A DNA stretch of 64,000 bases from G963662655 sp963666875 (GCA_963666875.2 CAXXPU010000015.1:62001-126000), one strand, 5' to 3'; counted from the stretch's first letter, positions 17,425 to 27,793 are shown. Notes: a model not told the origin generated them from the sequence alone. A program made the numbers and translations.

Positions 17425-19689
17425 TTATAATTCGCTGCCTATCAGGACGTACCATTCCATCACGCCCGTTTCGGATGTGCTGTCCATCATGATGAACTCG
17501 ACCGGGCCGATCGGCGTCCTGGCGCCTGCGCTGATACCGTAGCCGAGGATATACTGGTCGGCATCGTTCAGGAGATGTGTATAATCGCCGCATACTTTTC
17601 CAGCGCCAGCACGAGCGGAAAGGAAGATGTTCTTGAAGATCTCGTAGCGCAGTCCCAGATCGAACGAGAGCGCGCTCCTGCCGTTTTTATGCATCCAGTC
17701 CAGCCCAAGCATGGGTATAAATCTCGAATCCTCGTTATGCTGCCCGCCCATAAAGAACTCGAACTCGTCCGGAATACGGTCTCCGACCACGCCACCGCTA
17801 TATCCATTGATCAGAAATGCCCATCGATCCCGTATCGGAATGATATTACGAGTCTTTCCATAGTAGCGCTTGAAGTGATAGGTGATCTCGTCCGAAACAC
17901 CGGAGTACGATGTCGTACCGTAGTAACCCCGCGCCTCGATGTAGAAACTCATTCCCCGCCGGGGGAAGACGGAACGATCGTAGGTGTCCGCGGTGAGGAA
18001 TCCGATGTAATCGACGAATGTGGATGAGATCTCGTCCGGGAAAATTGCGACTGTCCGTGCTTTCAGATCCATTTCCGATTGAAACAGCTCGAGTCCCAGA
18101 CCTGCCGTGATGCTGTTGTCGTTGACCGTCTGAACCGTGATCTGCTGTCCACCCATTTCATAATCGTAGAATGCGAGGCGCTGTCCATCATCGTCATAGA
18201 GCCAGATATCCATCGCTTCGCCATAGACAGATCCCTTTAAGCCCAGACCCGGTTCCCAGCCTGGATAGTAGAAGTATTCGGCGCTCCAGGCATAGTTCTC
18301 GCTGAGCTTGAGATCCAGCGACAAGCGCGATCCGTCCAGCATGAGATTCTTGAATGTCATGTTGAGCATGAGCGCTGCCTTGAGGTCGCTGTTGTAGTTT
18401 ACGCCGACACGCAACTGTCCGATCTTGCGTTCCACCGCCTTGATGACGAGTTCGACCCCGTCTTCCGCCGGTGCAAGCCTGTAATTGACCAGATCGAAGT
18501 ACTGCGTGCCGTAGAGTCGATCGATGGCTATCTCAAGATCCTGGGTAGTGACCCAGGTACCTGGATCGACCTGAAGTCGCGCGAGGACGACCTTGCTCGA
18601 TATTCGCTGCAATCCCTCCGTGCGGATCGACGAGATATAGATGGCGTCCGGCATGACGAGCTTCTCGGGAGCCGGCGGCTTCGGATATTGATTCTGCTGT
18701 TCTGCGATAGCCAGAAGTTCATCGTAATGACCAAGTGTAGCGCCGATACCCTTGGAAACAAACTCGTCCGACTTCTCGAAATCGAGGAAGTCGTATCCAC
18801 TCAGGTCGGGTTCGATATAGACATCGACATACGGGCGCTGTTCTCCCAGACATTTGATGCTGTGAAAGGAAATCGTCTGAGTAAGGATTTGCAAGAGCGA
18901 ATCGAGTTCGTCTTCATCCGCGAGATTTCCGCCCACATCGATCGCGATGATGATGTCCGCGCCCATCGCACTTGCGTACGATGCGGGGAGATTGCACGAC
19001 AAGCCGCCATCGACCAGCGTTTTTCCGTCCAGCTTGAATGGAATGAACATGGAGGGAATCGACATGCTGGCTCGCATTGCATCCGGAAGGTATCCCTTGT
19101 CCAGCATCACCGGTTCGCCGGTCTCGATATTTGTCGCGATGCAGAGGAAAGGAATTGGCAGATCATTGAAATCGGTGATATGGTGGGCGGAAACAGTAAG
19201 GCGTGTCAGCATTTCGTACAATTTCTGTCCGCTGAGCAGCCCTTTCGGCAGATTGATCTCGAAGCCCTCGATCGGAAACGCGAAGGGATAAACCGCATCG
19301 GTGGATTTCTCTTCGAAAGGAATACTGGATCGCGGTATCTGATCACTCAGAATCGCGTCCCAGTCGATCTCGTACGAGAGCTGTTCCAACTGGTATGGAT
19401 CGTATCCGATGGCGTAGAGTCCTGCGATGATCGCACCCATGCTGGTGCCGGTGATGTAGTCGGGCCTGATGCCGATCTCTTCCAGCGCTTGCAATGCTCC
19501 GATATGCGCAAGCCCGAGCGCGCCGCCGCCACTGAGAACGACACCGATGCGCGGTCGATCATTCTCGACCTGACCTCTCTTCGGTTCTCGGAATCGTTCC
19601 AACAATCTGATTGTATCGTGCGCCGTTTCCGCTGCGAGCGCTGCGAACACAAGTAACAGGAGAACGATCGCCCATTTCGATTTCATCAT
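17425..19689 (-). CDS. Type Vd (PlpD-like) patatin phospholipase autotransporter
   Basis: 754 residues: signal peptide (about 1-20), patatin domain (about 45-330), a POTRA-like segment (about 345-425) and an Omp85-type beta-barrel ending in YVLIGSEL. The oxyanion GGGALGLAH, nucleophile Ser83 in GTSMG and catalytic Asp227 in DGG are all present, so lipase activity is expected. The order patatin-POTRA-barrel is that of PlpD, in which the enzyme is delivered to the cell surface by its own barrel. It is the last gene of a TPR-patatin-patatin operon, 5 bases after its paralog. Confidence 0.92.
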   Translation of the reverse strand: MMKSKWAIVLLLLVFAALAAETAHDTIRLLERFREPKRGQVENDRPRIGVVLSGGGALGLAHIGALQALEEIGIRPDYITGTSMGAIIAGLYAIGYDPYQLEQLSYEIDWDAILSDQIPRSSIPFEEKSTDAVYPFAFPIEGFEINLPKGLLSGQKLYEMLTRLTVSAHHITDFNDLPIPFLCIATNIETGEPVMLDKGYLPDAMRASMSIPSMFIPFKLDGKTLVDGGLSCNLPASYASAMGADIIIAIDVGGNLADEDELDSLLQILTQTISFHSIKCLGEQRPYVDVYIEPDLSGYDFLDFEKSDEFVSKGIGATLGHYDELLAIAEQQNQYPKPPAPEKLVMPDAIYISSIRTEGLQRISSKVVLARLQVDPGTWVTTQDLEIAIDRLYGTQYFDLVNYRLAPAEDGVELVIKAVERKIGQLRVGVNYNSDLKAALMLNMTFKNLMLDGSRLSLDLKLSENYAWSAEYFYYPGWEPGLGLKGSVYGEAMDIWLYDDDGQRLAFYDYEMGGQQITVQTVNDNSITAGLGLELFQSEMDLKARTVAIFPDEISSTFVDYIGFLTADTYDRSVFPRRGMSFYIEARGYYGTTSYSGVSDEITYHFKRYYGKTRNIIPIRDRWAFLINGYSGGVVGDRIPDEFEFFMGGQHNEDSRFIPMLGLDWMHKNGRSALSFDLGLRYEIFKNIFLSARAGAGKVCGDYTHLLNDADQYILGYGISAGARTPIGPVEFIMMDSTSETGVMEWYVLIGSEL

Positions 19690-19694
19690 TACTC

Positions 19695-21995
19695 TCAGAA
19701 TTTATAGCCGATACTCACGTATGAGATACCGTCTTCGTTCACATTGCCCGTCATCCATGTGTATTCGACCGGGCCCACCGGAGTATCGACGGCGATCGTG
19801 AAACCGTATCCCCACAGGTAATGTTTCTTGTACCAAAGTTTATCGTGCTCATCCGCGACCTTGCCCAATCCCGCGGTGGCAATCACATATACATCGTCCA
19901 TAACCTCGTACTGGAAAGATGACATGGCGGACAGGACATTCGGGCCCAGCTTCTGCATCTCGTGCAGTCCGATCAGCGGAACGAAACGCGTGTCCCGGTA
20001 AAATTTCATCCCGCCGAGTTGAAACACATACTCCGGAAACATGCTGTCGTAATTCTGAAGGAAACCGTAGTAACCACGCAACTGAAGCGCGGTCTTTTTC
20101 CACAACGGGAACGCACGGTAACCACGAAAATAGAAGCGCTGAAAAGAATCTCTCTGTTCGTAACAACTGCCATTTGTGTCGGTGATTTCGAATTCTCCCG
20201 AGCAGCTCCGGAATTCGAAGTAGTAGTCTTTCCCTTCACGTGGATAATTCAGTTCTTCCAGTGTATCGATTTCGAAATTGGCAAAATAATCGAACAACAC
20301 ACCTTCCGTTTTCTCGGCTTCAATTACTGCGGAGCTGTTGCGCAAATTCAGTCGTGAAGCCCGGATTTCACCTCCGACACCCAGCGATATAGTATTATCT
20401 AAAAGGGTTTCCGCCATCAGCGTGATCGCTCCCTGATAGTAATCCCAATACGTTTCTCTTTCATTATTCACCCCATACGTCCAGATGTCCATCTTCTCTT
20501 CCCAATAACCGAGTTCGAAGCCGACGCCAGGGTGACGCCCGGTCAGCAGATAGTAACGAAGATCCCAGCCATACTGGTCGCCCAGCTTGATGTTTGCGGA
20601 CAGCTTGCTGCCTTCGAGAAGGAGATTACGGAAAGTGCCGTTGAAAAGGAGTGCGGATTTGCTGACATTGTCGTAATGCAGACCGACCTTGAAGAGGTTT
20701 GCGCTGCGCTCCATGACCCGCACGATCAATTTAACACCACCGGCCACAGGTTCCAGACGATACATCGCGAGGTCGAAATACTCGCTTCCGTATAGGCGCT
20801 CGATCGCGTACTGTATCTCGTCGGGTTTTACCCAGCGTCCTTTCGGTATCGTCAGCTTGCTGTAAACCAGATCGCGCGATACGTTCTTCAGACCTTCGAT
20901 CCCGATTTCGACGATGTAAAGTGAGTCGATCGCCGTTTTAGGCTCGGGCGGATCGACCTGTATATACTGGCTCATGTATTCGCTCAGCGCTTTGAGTTCG
21001 TCCATGCGATCCTTCGCAGCGCGATAACCAGCCGCGATCAGGGAATCGGCGGCATCGAAATCGAGGATGCCGTAGTCGCCGGTGTCCGGCGCGATGTAGA
21101 TATCGACCATCTTCTTCTGTTCGGCTGTGCTTTTATAGCCGGCGAAGCTGATCGCCTGACTGAGAATGTTGATGATGCTCTTGAGTTTGTCACGCTTTGC
21201 CGGTGTGCTGGCGACATTGACGCCGATGATGATATCCGCGCCCATATCGAGCACGTCTGATACGGGGAAGTTGCGCACCAGTCCGCCATCGACCAGCAGT
21301 CTGCCGTCGATCTCGAACGGGATGAACATGGAGGGTATGGACATGCTGGCGCGGATTGCGTCGGGCAGGTAGCCGTGATCCAGCACGACCGCCTCGCCGG
21401 TTTCGATATCGGTCGCGATACAGCGGAAGGGGATGGGAAGCTTGTTGAAGTCTTGAATATGATGAATCGACATGGTCAACTGCGAGAGATAGGCATAGAA
21501 ATTCTGCCCGGCGACGAGTCCCGAGGGAAGGGATATTTCCAGTCCCCGGATCGGAAACGACAGCGGATATCGATCGTAATCGGATTTCTCTTCGAAGGAT
21601 ATCTGGTTTCGTGGAATCTTGTCCATCAGGAGCGTGTTCCAATCCTGATGCGCGACCATCTCCTCGATCTGTTTCGAATCGTATCCCACCGAGTAGAGGC
21701 AACCCATGATGCTTCCCATGCTGGTCCCGGTGATGAAATCGACCTTGATGCCGGCCTCTTCCAGCGCCCTCAGCGCCCCGATGTGGCTTAGACCCAACGC
21801 GCCGCCGCCGCTGAGAACCAGTCCGATGCGCGGACGCCGCTGGAGCGTGTCCAGCTTCGTGTGTTTCAGGTGCTCGAGGATCTGGTCGCCGTAATGCGGA
21901 AACAGCAGGCTGTCGGGAATACCTTCGATTGCCGAAAGGGTGAAAACCGCAATCAGGAACGTAATCAGTACGACAGCTTTGCTCCTGGATATCAT
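19695..21995 (-). CDS. Type Vd (PlpD-like) patatin phospholipase autotransporter, paralog
   Basis: 766 residues with the same layout as the following gene: signal peptide, patatin (Ser92 in GTSMG, Asp236 in DGG), POTRA and surface-antigen barrel ending in YVSIGYKF with the terminal Phe typical of outer-membrane insertion. Both share long identical motifs (RIGxVLSGGGALGLxHIGALxALEE, ASMSIPSMFIPF), indicating tandem duplication. The start at 21995 follows AAAGGAATAAAAGC and lies 4 bases after the TPR gene stop; the longer open frame upstream overlaps that gene and is rejected. Confidence 0.92.
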   Translation of the reverse strand: MISRSKAVVLITFLIAVFTLSAIEGIPDSLLFPHYGDQILEHLKHTKLDTLQRRPRIGLVLSGGGALGLSHIGALRALEEAGIKVDFITGTSMGSIMGCLYSVGYDSKQIEEMVAHQDWNTLLMDKIPRNQISFEEKSDYDRYPLSFPIRGLEISLPSGLVAGQNFYAYLSQLTMSIHHIQDFNKLPIPFRCIATDIETGEAVVLDHGYLPDAIRASMSIPSMFIPFEIDGRLLVDGGLVRNFPVSDVLDMGADIIIGVNVASTPAKRDKLKSIINILSQAISFAGYKSTAEQKKMVDIYIAPDTGDYGILDFDAADSLIAAGYRAAKDRMDELKALSEYMSQYIQVDPPEPKTAIDSLYIVEIGIEGLKNVSRDLVYSKLTIPKGRWVKPDEIQYAIERLYGSEYFDLAMYRLEPVAGGVKLIVRVMERSANLFKVGLHYDNVSKSALLFNGTFRNLLLEGSKLSANIKLGDQYGWDLRYYLLTGRHPGVGFELGYWEEKMDIWTYGVNNERETYWDYYQGAITLMAETLLDNTISLGVGGEIRASRLNLRNSSAVIEAEKTEGVLFDYFANFEIDTLEELNYPREGKDYYFEFRSCSGEFEITDTNGSCYEQRDSFQRFYFRGYRAFPLWKKTALQLRGYYGFLQNYDSMFPEYVFQLGGMKFYRDTRFVPLIGLHEMQKLGPNVLSAMSSFQYEVMDDVYVIATAGLGKVADEHDKLWYKKHYLWGYGFTIAVDTPVGPVEYTWMTGNVNEDGISYVSIGYKF

Positions 21996-21999
21996 GCTT

Positions 22000-22644
22000 T
22001 TATTCCTTTGGATAACGCTCGAGGAAATCGATCGCCTCGCGCAATCCCTGGTTCGCCGCCTCTTCGACCATCGCGTAGCCCTCATCCTTCCTGCCGAGCT
22101 GGATATAGACCACGCCCAGCGCGGACGTCGCCTGGATATGAGATTTATCGATCGCGAGGGCTTCTTCCAGATGACTCTGTGCCTGTGAAAGGTTGTTTTG
22201 ACCGAGTTCGATCAGTCCCATGCTGTAATACGCCTGGGCATTGGTCGAATCGATCTCGGTGGCGCGTTTGAACGACCGCAGCGCGCTGCCTGTATCCTGC
22301 TTGTGATAGTAGGTGACCGCCAGGTCGAACCACGTATCCGCGTCATCGGGGGTCTTTTCGAGCTGATTCTTGAAGTGGTTCAGCGCCTGATCGTAATTCT
22401 GTAGTTTCTGATAGCAGAGTCCGATGTTGTATTCGATGCCAGGGTGTTCGGGATTGAGTTCACGCACCTTTTCGAACGCCAGAATCGAGCCCTGGTAATC
22501 GCCAGCCTGGAAATGCTCGACCGCCTCCGCAAACTGCTGCTTTGCCTGCGCGATCTGAGGATCCTCTTCCCTTCGATACGTCTCTTTCGCCAGCAGCATT
22601 CCCGTGATCGAAAGTATCGCAATGACAATGTATAACGGCTTCAT
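22000..22644 (-). CDS. Exported TPR-repeat protein
   Basis: 214 residues: an N-terminal hydrophobic segment (MKPLYIVIAILSITGMLLA), then four or five tetratricopeptide repeats of about 34 residues (for example AVEHFQAGDYQGSILAFEKV and GLCYQKLQNYDQALNHF). A protein-interaction role in the periplasm is inferred. It is the first gene of the operon with the two patatin autotransporters, so it might help their assembly, but that is only context. The start at 22644 is supported by GAAGGA. Confidence 0.88.
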   Translation of the reverse strand: MKPLYIVIAILSITGMLLAKETYRREEDPQIAQAKQQFAEAVEHFQAGDYQGSILAFEKVRELNPEHPGIEYNIGLCYQKLQNYDQALNHFKNQLEKTPDDADTWFDLAVTYYHKQDTGSALRSFKRATEIDSTNAQAYYSMGLIELGQNNLSQAQSHLEEALAIDKSHIQATSALGVVYIQLGRKDEGYAMVEEAANQGLREAIDFLERYPKE

Positions 22645-22759
22645 GACAAGTCCTTCGGATATTTCATCCCAGTTTTGAGGAAGGTTCAAGTTTGTCAATG
22701 AATGTGATTTCACTTGACAGAGAAACGCGATTTCGGATGGATGATACGGAATCTTACGT

Positions 22760-22835
22760 GGGGCTATAGCTCAGTTGGGAGAGCGCATCGTTCGCAATGA
22801 TGAGGCCAGGGGTTCGAATCCCCTTAGCTCCACCA
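22760..22835 (+). tRNA. tRNA-Ala (anticodon CGC)
   Basis: A full cloverleaf can be drawn: acceptor GGGGCTA/TAGCTCC with the G3:U70 pair that identifies alanine tRNAs, D stem GCTC/GAGC, anticodon loop TTCGCAA (anticodon CGC, codon GCG), T arm AGGGG-TTCGAAT-CCCCT, and encoded ACCA end. A TTGACA is present at 22714-22719. The gene is convergent with, and only 8 bases from, the stop of the beta-helix gene. Confidence 0.96.
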
Positions 22836-22843
22836 TTTTTGAT

Positions 22844-25800
22844 CTATTCGAAATATACCGCCTTGATCAGGAAGAACTTCTTCGATTCGATATCACCGGT
22901 AAATGCCCACGATACCCGTCCATCTGCTTCCGAGAAGCTACCTTCACCCGATACGTCGATGATCGCCTCAGACGGGATATCGCCCGCATAGACTCGATAC
23001 GACGAAGCGTCAGCAATGGCGTCCCACGAGATCACAACCTCGCTGCCGTCGTTTTCCAGCGCGATGTTGGCCGGTAACTCCAGCGCTGAATCACCTACAT
23101 AGAGCGTTACGGGAATTGCGGAATGAATGAATCTCCCATCAGATACGACGATATTCGCGTTGTATTCGCCATTCTCGAGCCCGGAAGCATCCAGCATCAC
23201 ATCAATCTGACTCGTGTCGTACGGTTCGATTGTTCCTGATGTTGGATTTGCGGTTATCCATGAAGCATCTGAACCAATATTTTCGATCTCAATGATACCG
23301 GTTGATACATGCGGTTCATTACCGTACACGTCACCGTCAAGTTGATAAGATATTGCTATATCGCCTGTGTAATCCGGGTCAATGCTGATATTGATTGCGG
23401 TATTGGCTATTTCACCACCATGGATTAAACCCCATCCATTGCTCGTCTCCCCATGCCAGTTGACTTCAACACCATTTCCGGTTGTCCCGTCATATTCAAG
23501 ATCACCACCGGAACCGCCAACGAAATTGGATGCTAAATAGATCGTTACCCCTTCCGGCAGATCAATCATGATATTTTCGAGCCATTCGTTGTCATCGCTG
23601 GCATTATAGGCTGTTAGATGCCAGGTTGCGGCTTCCCCGGGAAGGAACGTTGATTCGCTACATTCCATATATGAGCCTTCAATTGAACGAATCTCATTTT
23701 CTTCGGCTCTATTAAGGAAATCCAAATTGTAGTTTACAAGTGTATTTCCTAAATTGGTAAGTATCAATGGCACCGTTTGAGTTTGTTCTTGCACCAGATA
23801 TAACTCGAAGGAATCTGGGTCAACATCGACACTCGAATCAATATCCATTTCAACATTGTATTCGATGACTGGAAAATCCGCATCATTACTTACGATTCGC
23901 AGGATTGTTTCATAATGTCCAGCTTCGATCATTAAATGCTCGGTGCTGAAGACAATTTCGATGTCCTCAATCGGTTCTCCATCGTTTATTTTACTCGTAA
24001 CTGTTGTTGAGGTTCCATTAAGTAAAACCCAGTTAAATTCTGAAGAAGGTGTCAATGTGACAGTGTAATACAAAGGAGTACTACCCGTATTTCCGATACT
24101 TAATATCTGGATTTCAGTTTCATAGGGATCAAGATTCGTAGAGAATATATGCTGCGAACCGGGGCCCGCATCAATATGTGCGTCGCCTGATGGTAGTCCC
24201 TGGTTTTCGTAAGCGCCAATATCGATCGATGATCCATATAATCGTGGACTACCAGTAATATCATATTGTGGAAGATAGAGATCCAGTGAATCTGGTGTGC
24301 CGGCATCGATGCAGGTGGAAGTGGATGCAAGAGATAAATCGTTGGGAGCATCAACTAATTGAGGGTCCATGAAGATGTTTCCATATATATCACAAGGCAC
24401 ACCATTTGCATTCACGGAATTGATAATTCCGTATGCGTGGTTTGTTGAAGAGTAGGTGTAGCCATGAATACAATTATTGCGTGAAATATCCCAATAAACC
24501 GACTCAAAACCAAATTCTATATGCTTCTCATTATCGCCATGGAATACACAATTTGAGAAACCACCCCACCAATCCCCTCCAAATTCATCATGATCGTAGA
24601 ATGTGCAATTGTAATAATTCGGACTAACAATATTCCTATAACCAAAAGCTAATCCAATAAATACTGAATTCTTGAAGTATGTTCTCCCAGAATTACCATG
24701 AAAATCAGGGCCATTAAACTCTATTCCTTGCAAATTCGAGAAATAGCAGTTATTTACCTCCAGTACAGAATAATTCGAATAAATACTACAGTAAGAAGTA
24801 GCAGTATCCATAGTATTGCTCTGAAAAAAGCACCTGTCGAGAACTAATGAGTCCGGGAAGTTCAACGGATATGGCTGATAGCTATAAATCGCTTGAATTA
24901 ATCCTGTATTATCTATAAATTCACAATTAAAAAGATCCATCCTGCTTGTTTTTTTAGTTATGGCAGATCCAATTCCATCTATTCCAGAGGTATTCCCGCC
25001 CCGGATCGTCATATTCTTCAGTGCAACATAGTTTTTATCGCTGATATAGAATCCGCTGCGGGGAGTTTCTGCGCTGCCTTCGATATCGATGATGGTCTCT
25101 TCGCGGGTCGTGCTGCCTTCGATGATGATGTAGTCCATTGGCGTGATGGGGAAGCTTTCGCCGGTGGTGGAAGGTGCGTAGGTTCCCGGCGCGAGGTGGA
25201 TGGTGACGATATTGTTTTCGGTGGCGTAGATATCCCGATAGGCTCTGGAGATGTGCTGGAAGGGGAGCATTTGCGTCGAGCCGATGTTGTTGTCGTCACC
25301 GTAAACCGAGATGTAGGCGTCGGAAATAATGGCTTCGCGATCGCCGCTGCCGTAGAGGAACGATGATTCGCCGTCGGTGTATGCCCAGAATTCGGGGACA
25401 TCCTGATAGACCGTGCTATAGACGTCGAAGTGGCAGTGTTCCGCTTTCAGGACATCGGTTGCGCCTTCGATGAAGATGGTTCTGCCGTAACCGGCGACGT
25501 TCTGGTAGAACACGTTGGTTCCGGGATTGAACTGAAGATTCCAGATGCCTGCATTCTCGATATCGCCACCGAAGTTGGGATGTCCGTTGAGCGCGTATGC
25601 GCCGCCGCCTTCATCGACTCCCTGATTGTCTTTGACCTTGTTGCCGGTGATAATCGGATTCAGCCCTTCGATGTAGAATCCGCCGCCGAGTTTTTTGTCC
25701 AGCGATGCGTTGAATGTTCCTGAACCTCCCTGAATGGTCAGACCGTAGATGTAGGGCACGGCATCGGGATTGCTTCCTGCCAGCATTTTAATCACGCTGG

Positions 25801-26710
25801 CATTGAGCGTGTCCGAGGGCGTGCTGCCGTCGATAATCGTCAGATCGATGTGGTTGGGATTTCCGTCGAGGATGAAGCGGGAGGCCAGCGCGATTTCTTT
25901 GCCTTCGATCGCGAGGTTCTCGTAGTAAACGCCGTTCTGCAGAACGATTACGTTGCCATCGACAGCCGCATCGATCGCGCTCTGGATGGTGGGGAAATCG
26001 TCCGGCACATAGTGAACGTCTATCTCGAAGGGATTGTCGGAGGTGTCTTCCGCTTCGTTTCCGAAATTGTCTGTGACATTGATGCGGATCAAGCCGTCGT
26101 CGGTTAGGGTGAATGGAATCTGCCAGTCGAAGCTTCCTGAATTCGCCATGCTGTTCGCAAGGTCGGAGTATGTCGCGCCATTATTCGCGCTGAACTGTAT
26201 CGTAATGGCATCCGAAGGGAGTCCGAAGTCCGTTGCTGTCCACTCGATTGCGTGCGTGTTCCCGACCCGGTAGAATTCACCGCCATTGGGAGAAATCACG
26301 CTGACCTGCGGATCGACGGTATCGAGCGTAACGAGACCTGAAATTTCTTGTGTTGTCTCCAGAGAATCGGCGGCAGACAACCTGAATCGAAACAAAGTTC
26401 CTTCATACGTTTCCGCTTCATCTCCTGCGAGCCAGGTAATGTGCTTGTTGGTCCCGGGCTCGATATTATCTCCGATGTCTCCGCCGAGTGTTGAGAGGAT
26501 GACATCCCAGGTTGTTCCATTGTCTTCCGATAGTTCCACACCGATCGATACCATGTTTGTATCTGCGTCCGCAATATCGTAGTACAGATCAACTGTTTTT
26601 GATCCATCGGTTCGCTGAGCGGCAGAGAAATTGAAAATCTCTGGGGCAGTGTTTGCCATCATTGAGTATATTGCAATGGATAGAATCAGGAGACATACGG
26701 AACGCTTCAT
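22844..26710 (-). CDS. Secreted beta-helix surface protein
   Basis: 1288 residues. Signal peptide, then two Ig-like modules (the second begins VSVISPNGGEFYRVG), then a right-handed parallel beta-helix starting at DDFPTIQSAIDAAVDGNVIVLQNG (about 235) with many short N/G/D-rich coils to about 860. Further beta-sandwich modules follow, and a fibronectin-like end (SYRVYAGDIPSE ... FFLIKAVYFE). No T9SS-type domain is present, unlike the other secreted giants, so export to the surface may use another signal. The part at about 23100-25010 is visibly more AT-rich than the N-terminal coding part (25010-26700). AAGGAGT precedes the start. Confidence 0.85.
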   Translation of the reverse strand: MKRSVCLLILSIAIYSMMANTAPEIFNFSAAQRTDGSKTVDLYYDIADADTNMVSIGVELSEDNGTTWDVILSTLGGDIGDNIEPGTNKHITWLAGDEAETYEGTLFRFRLSAADSLETTQEISGLVTLDTVDPQVSVISPNGGEFYRVGNTHAIEWTATDFGLPSDAITIQFSANNGATYSDLANSMANSGSFDWQIPFTLTDDGLIRINVTDNFGNEAEDTSDNPFEIDVHYVPDDFPTIQSAIDAAVDGNVIVLQNGVYYENLAIEGKEIALASRFILDGNPNHIDLTIIDGSTPSDTLNASVIKMLAGSNPDAVPYIYGLTIQGGSGTFNASLDKKLGGGFYIEGLNPIITGNKVKDNQGVDEGGGAYALNGHPNFGGDIENAGIWNLQFNPGTNVFYQNVAGYGRTIFIEGATDVLKAEHCHFDVYSTVYQDVPEFWAYTDGESSFLYGSGDREAIISDAYISVYGDDNNIGSTQMLPFQHISRAYRDIYATENNIVTIHLAPGTYAPSTTGESFPITPMDYIIIEGSTTREETIIDIEGSAETPRSGFYISDKNYVALKNMTIRGGNTSGIDGIGSAITKKTSRMDLFNCEFIDNTGLIQAIYSYQPYPLNFPDSLVLDRCFFQSNTMDTATSYCSIYSNYSVLEVNNCYFSNLQGIEFNGPDFHGNSGRTYFKNSVFIGLAFGYRNIVSPNYYNCTFYDHDEFGGDWWGGFSNCVFHGDNEKHIEFGFESVYWDISRNNCIHGYTYSSTNHAYGIINSVNANGVPCDIYGNIFMDPQLVDAPNDLSLASTSTCIDAGTPDSLDLYLPQYDITGSPRLYGSSIDIGAYENQGLPSGDAHIDAGPGSQHIFSTNLDPYETEIQILSIGNTGSTPLYYTVTLTPSSEFNWVLLNGTSTTVTSKINDGEPIEDIEIVFSTEHLMIEAGHYETILRIVSNDADFPVIEYNVEMDIDSSVDVDPDSFELYLVQEQTQTVPLILTNLGNTLVNYNLDFLNRAEENEIRSIEGSYMECSESTFLPGEAATWHLTAYNASDDNEWLENIMIDLPEGVTIYLASNFVGGSGGDLEYDGTTGNGVEVNWHGETSNGWGLIHGGEIANTAINISIDPDYTGDIAISYQLDGDVYGNEPHVSTGIIEIENIGSDASWITANPTSGTIEPYDTSQIDVMLDASGLENGEYNANIVVSDGRFIHSAIPVTLYVGDSALELPANIALENDGSEVVISWDAIADASSYRVYAGDIPSEAIIDVSGEGSFSEADGRVSWAFTGDIESKKFFLIKAVYFE

Positions 26711-26832
26711 TAAAGGACTCCTTCAGAAAAATATATATTATTCAAGTATGAATCATGCTCTGGATGTTGTCAATCAAATCCTGTGCATGTATTGCACGCT
26801 CATTGTTCTCCTTTAGCAGAGGAGCGCGAAAG

Positions 26833-27612
26833 TCAAGATGAAGTGGTTACCACATACCACGCGGCGGTGGTGAAGAGGTCACAGCGAAGCGGCATGGGCA
26901 GCGGCAGGGGAATAGTCGGGAGATTGAACTTGCTGCGGTAGATGGGGTTGATCAGCCAGAGTCGGCGATCGAGGACGGTCAGTTCGCAGTTTCGGCAGAG
27001 GTTTTCGTAATCACGGGTGGAAAGCCTGGTTGGTGGCAGCTCCAGCAAGCCTTCGAGCCTGTCGCCCGATTCGCCGGCGAACCGTAGCCATTGCTCGTAC
27101 AATTCGATCGGCAACAGGTGCATCCAGGGGCATTTGCCGGGGATCGTGTCCGCCATCTGCTGGTGACCACCGAACGGCATGGACCACGGCGGGAATCCCA
27201 CGAACAAAATGCCACCGTCGGTCAGGAGGCTTTTGCAGAGCATCATCAGCACGCGCTTGGCTTCCACGTGTTCGATCACGTCTTTGAGCACGATGATGTC
27301 GAATTTTTCTCTGCATGTCGCGGTCCACTGGAAGATATCCTCCACATCGAGCTTCATCCTGCCGTCGTCGATCTTGTCCGCGAAGAATTCCTGCGCCCAT
27401 TCGATTTTCGATTGGCTGAGGTCGATTCCGACACCGGTAGCGCCTTCGTCCAGAAAACGATCGAGCACGCCGGCCTCGCCGCAGCCGAGTTCGAGCACGC
27501 GACGATCTTTCATGGACATAAACGGCTCCAGCATGGGGAGGATGGCGTCGCCGCAGACTTGTCTCTGCTGCAACATCTTACGATGTCGATTGTAATGAAA
27601 CGGTAATGGCAT
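26833..27612 (-). CDS. SAM-dependent methyltransferase
   Basis: 259 residues, class I methyltransferase fold: motif I is VLELGCGEAGVLDRF, the acidic residue after strand 2 lies in GVGIDLS, and the motif IV region is FDIIVLKDVIEHVE. It resembles UbiE/methyltransf_11-type small-molecule or lipid methylases; the substrate is not evident. The C-terminal half contains an aromatic-rich region and closes with the hydrophobic LRCDLFTTAAWYVVTTSS. The start follows GGAGG with 6-base spacing. It stands alone, divergent from the phoH operon. Confidence 0.85.
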   Translation of the reverse strand: MPLPFHYNRHRKMLQQRQVCGDAILPMLEPFMSMKDRRVLELGCGEAGVLDRFLDEGATGVGIDLSQSKIEWAQEFFADKIDDGRMKLDVEDIFQWTATCREKFDIIVLKDVIEHVEAKRVLMMLCKSLLTDGGILFVGFPPWSMPFGGHQQMADTIPGKCPWMHLLPIELYEQWLRFAGESGDRLEGLLELPPTRLSTRDYENLCRNCELTVLDRRLWLINPIYRSKFNLPTIPLPLPMPLRCDLFTTAAWYVVTTSS

Positions 27613-27694
27613 GATAACCTCCGAATCGATCAAGAAGTATCGAGCGCGCCTTTGTCAAGCGGAAAGTACGTATGTCGCGCTGCAAACAAAATGA

Positions 27695-27723
27695 TTGACA
27701 ATGTTTAGAATTTGCAGATATTT
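27695..27723 (+). promoter_or_regulatory. Candidate promoter of the phoH-alr operon
   Basis: TTGACA (27695-27700), 17 bases, then ATATTT (27718-27723), about 70 bases before the first start codon. A second TTGACA lies at 27724-27729. Consensus-like but unproven. Confidence 0.4.
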
Positions 27724-27793
27724 TTGACAGATACAGAAATGTGACCCTGCTATCCGTCAGGACGGCAGCGCGTTCTTTGATTGGAGCAAGACT

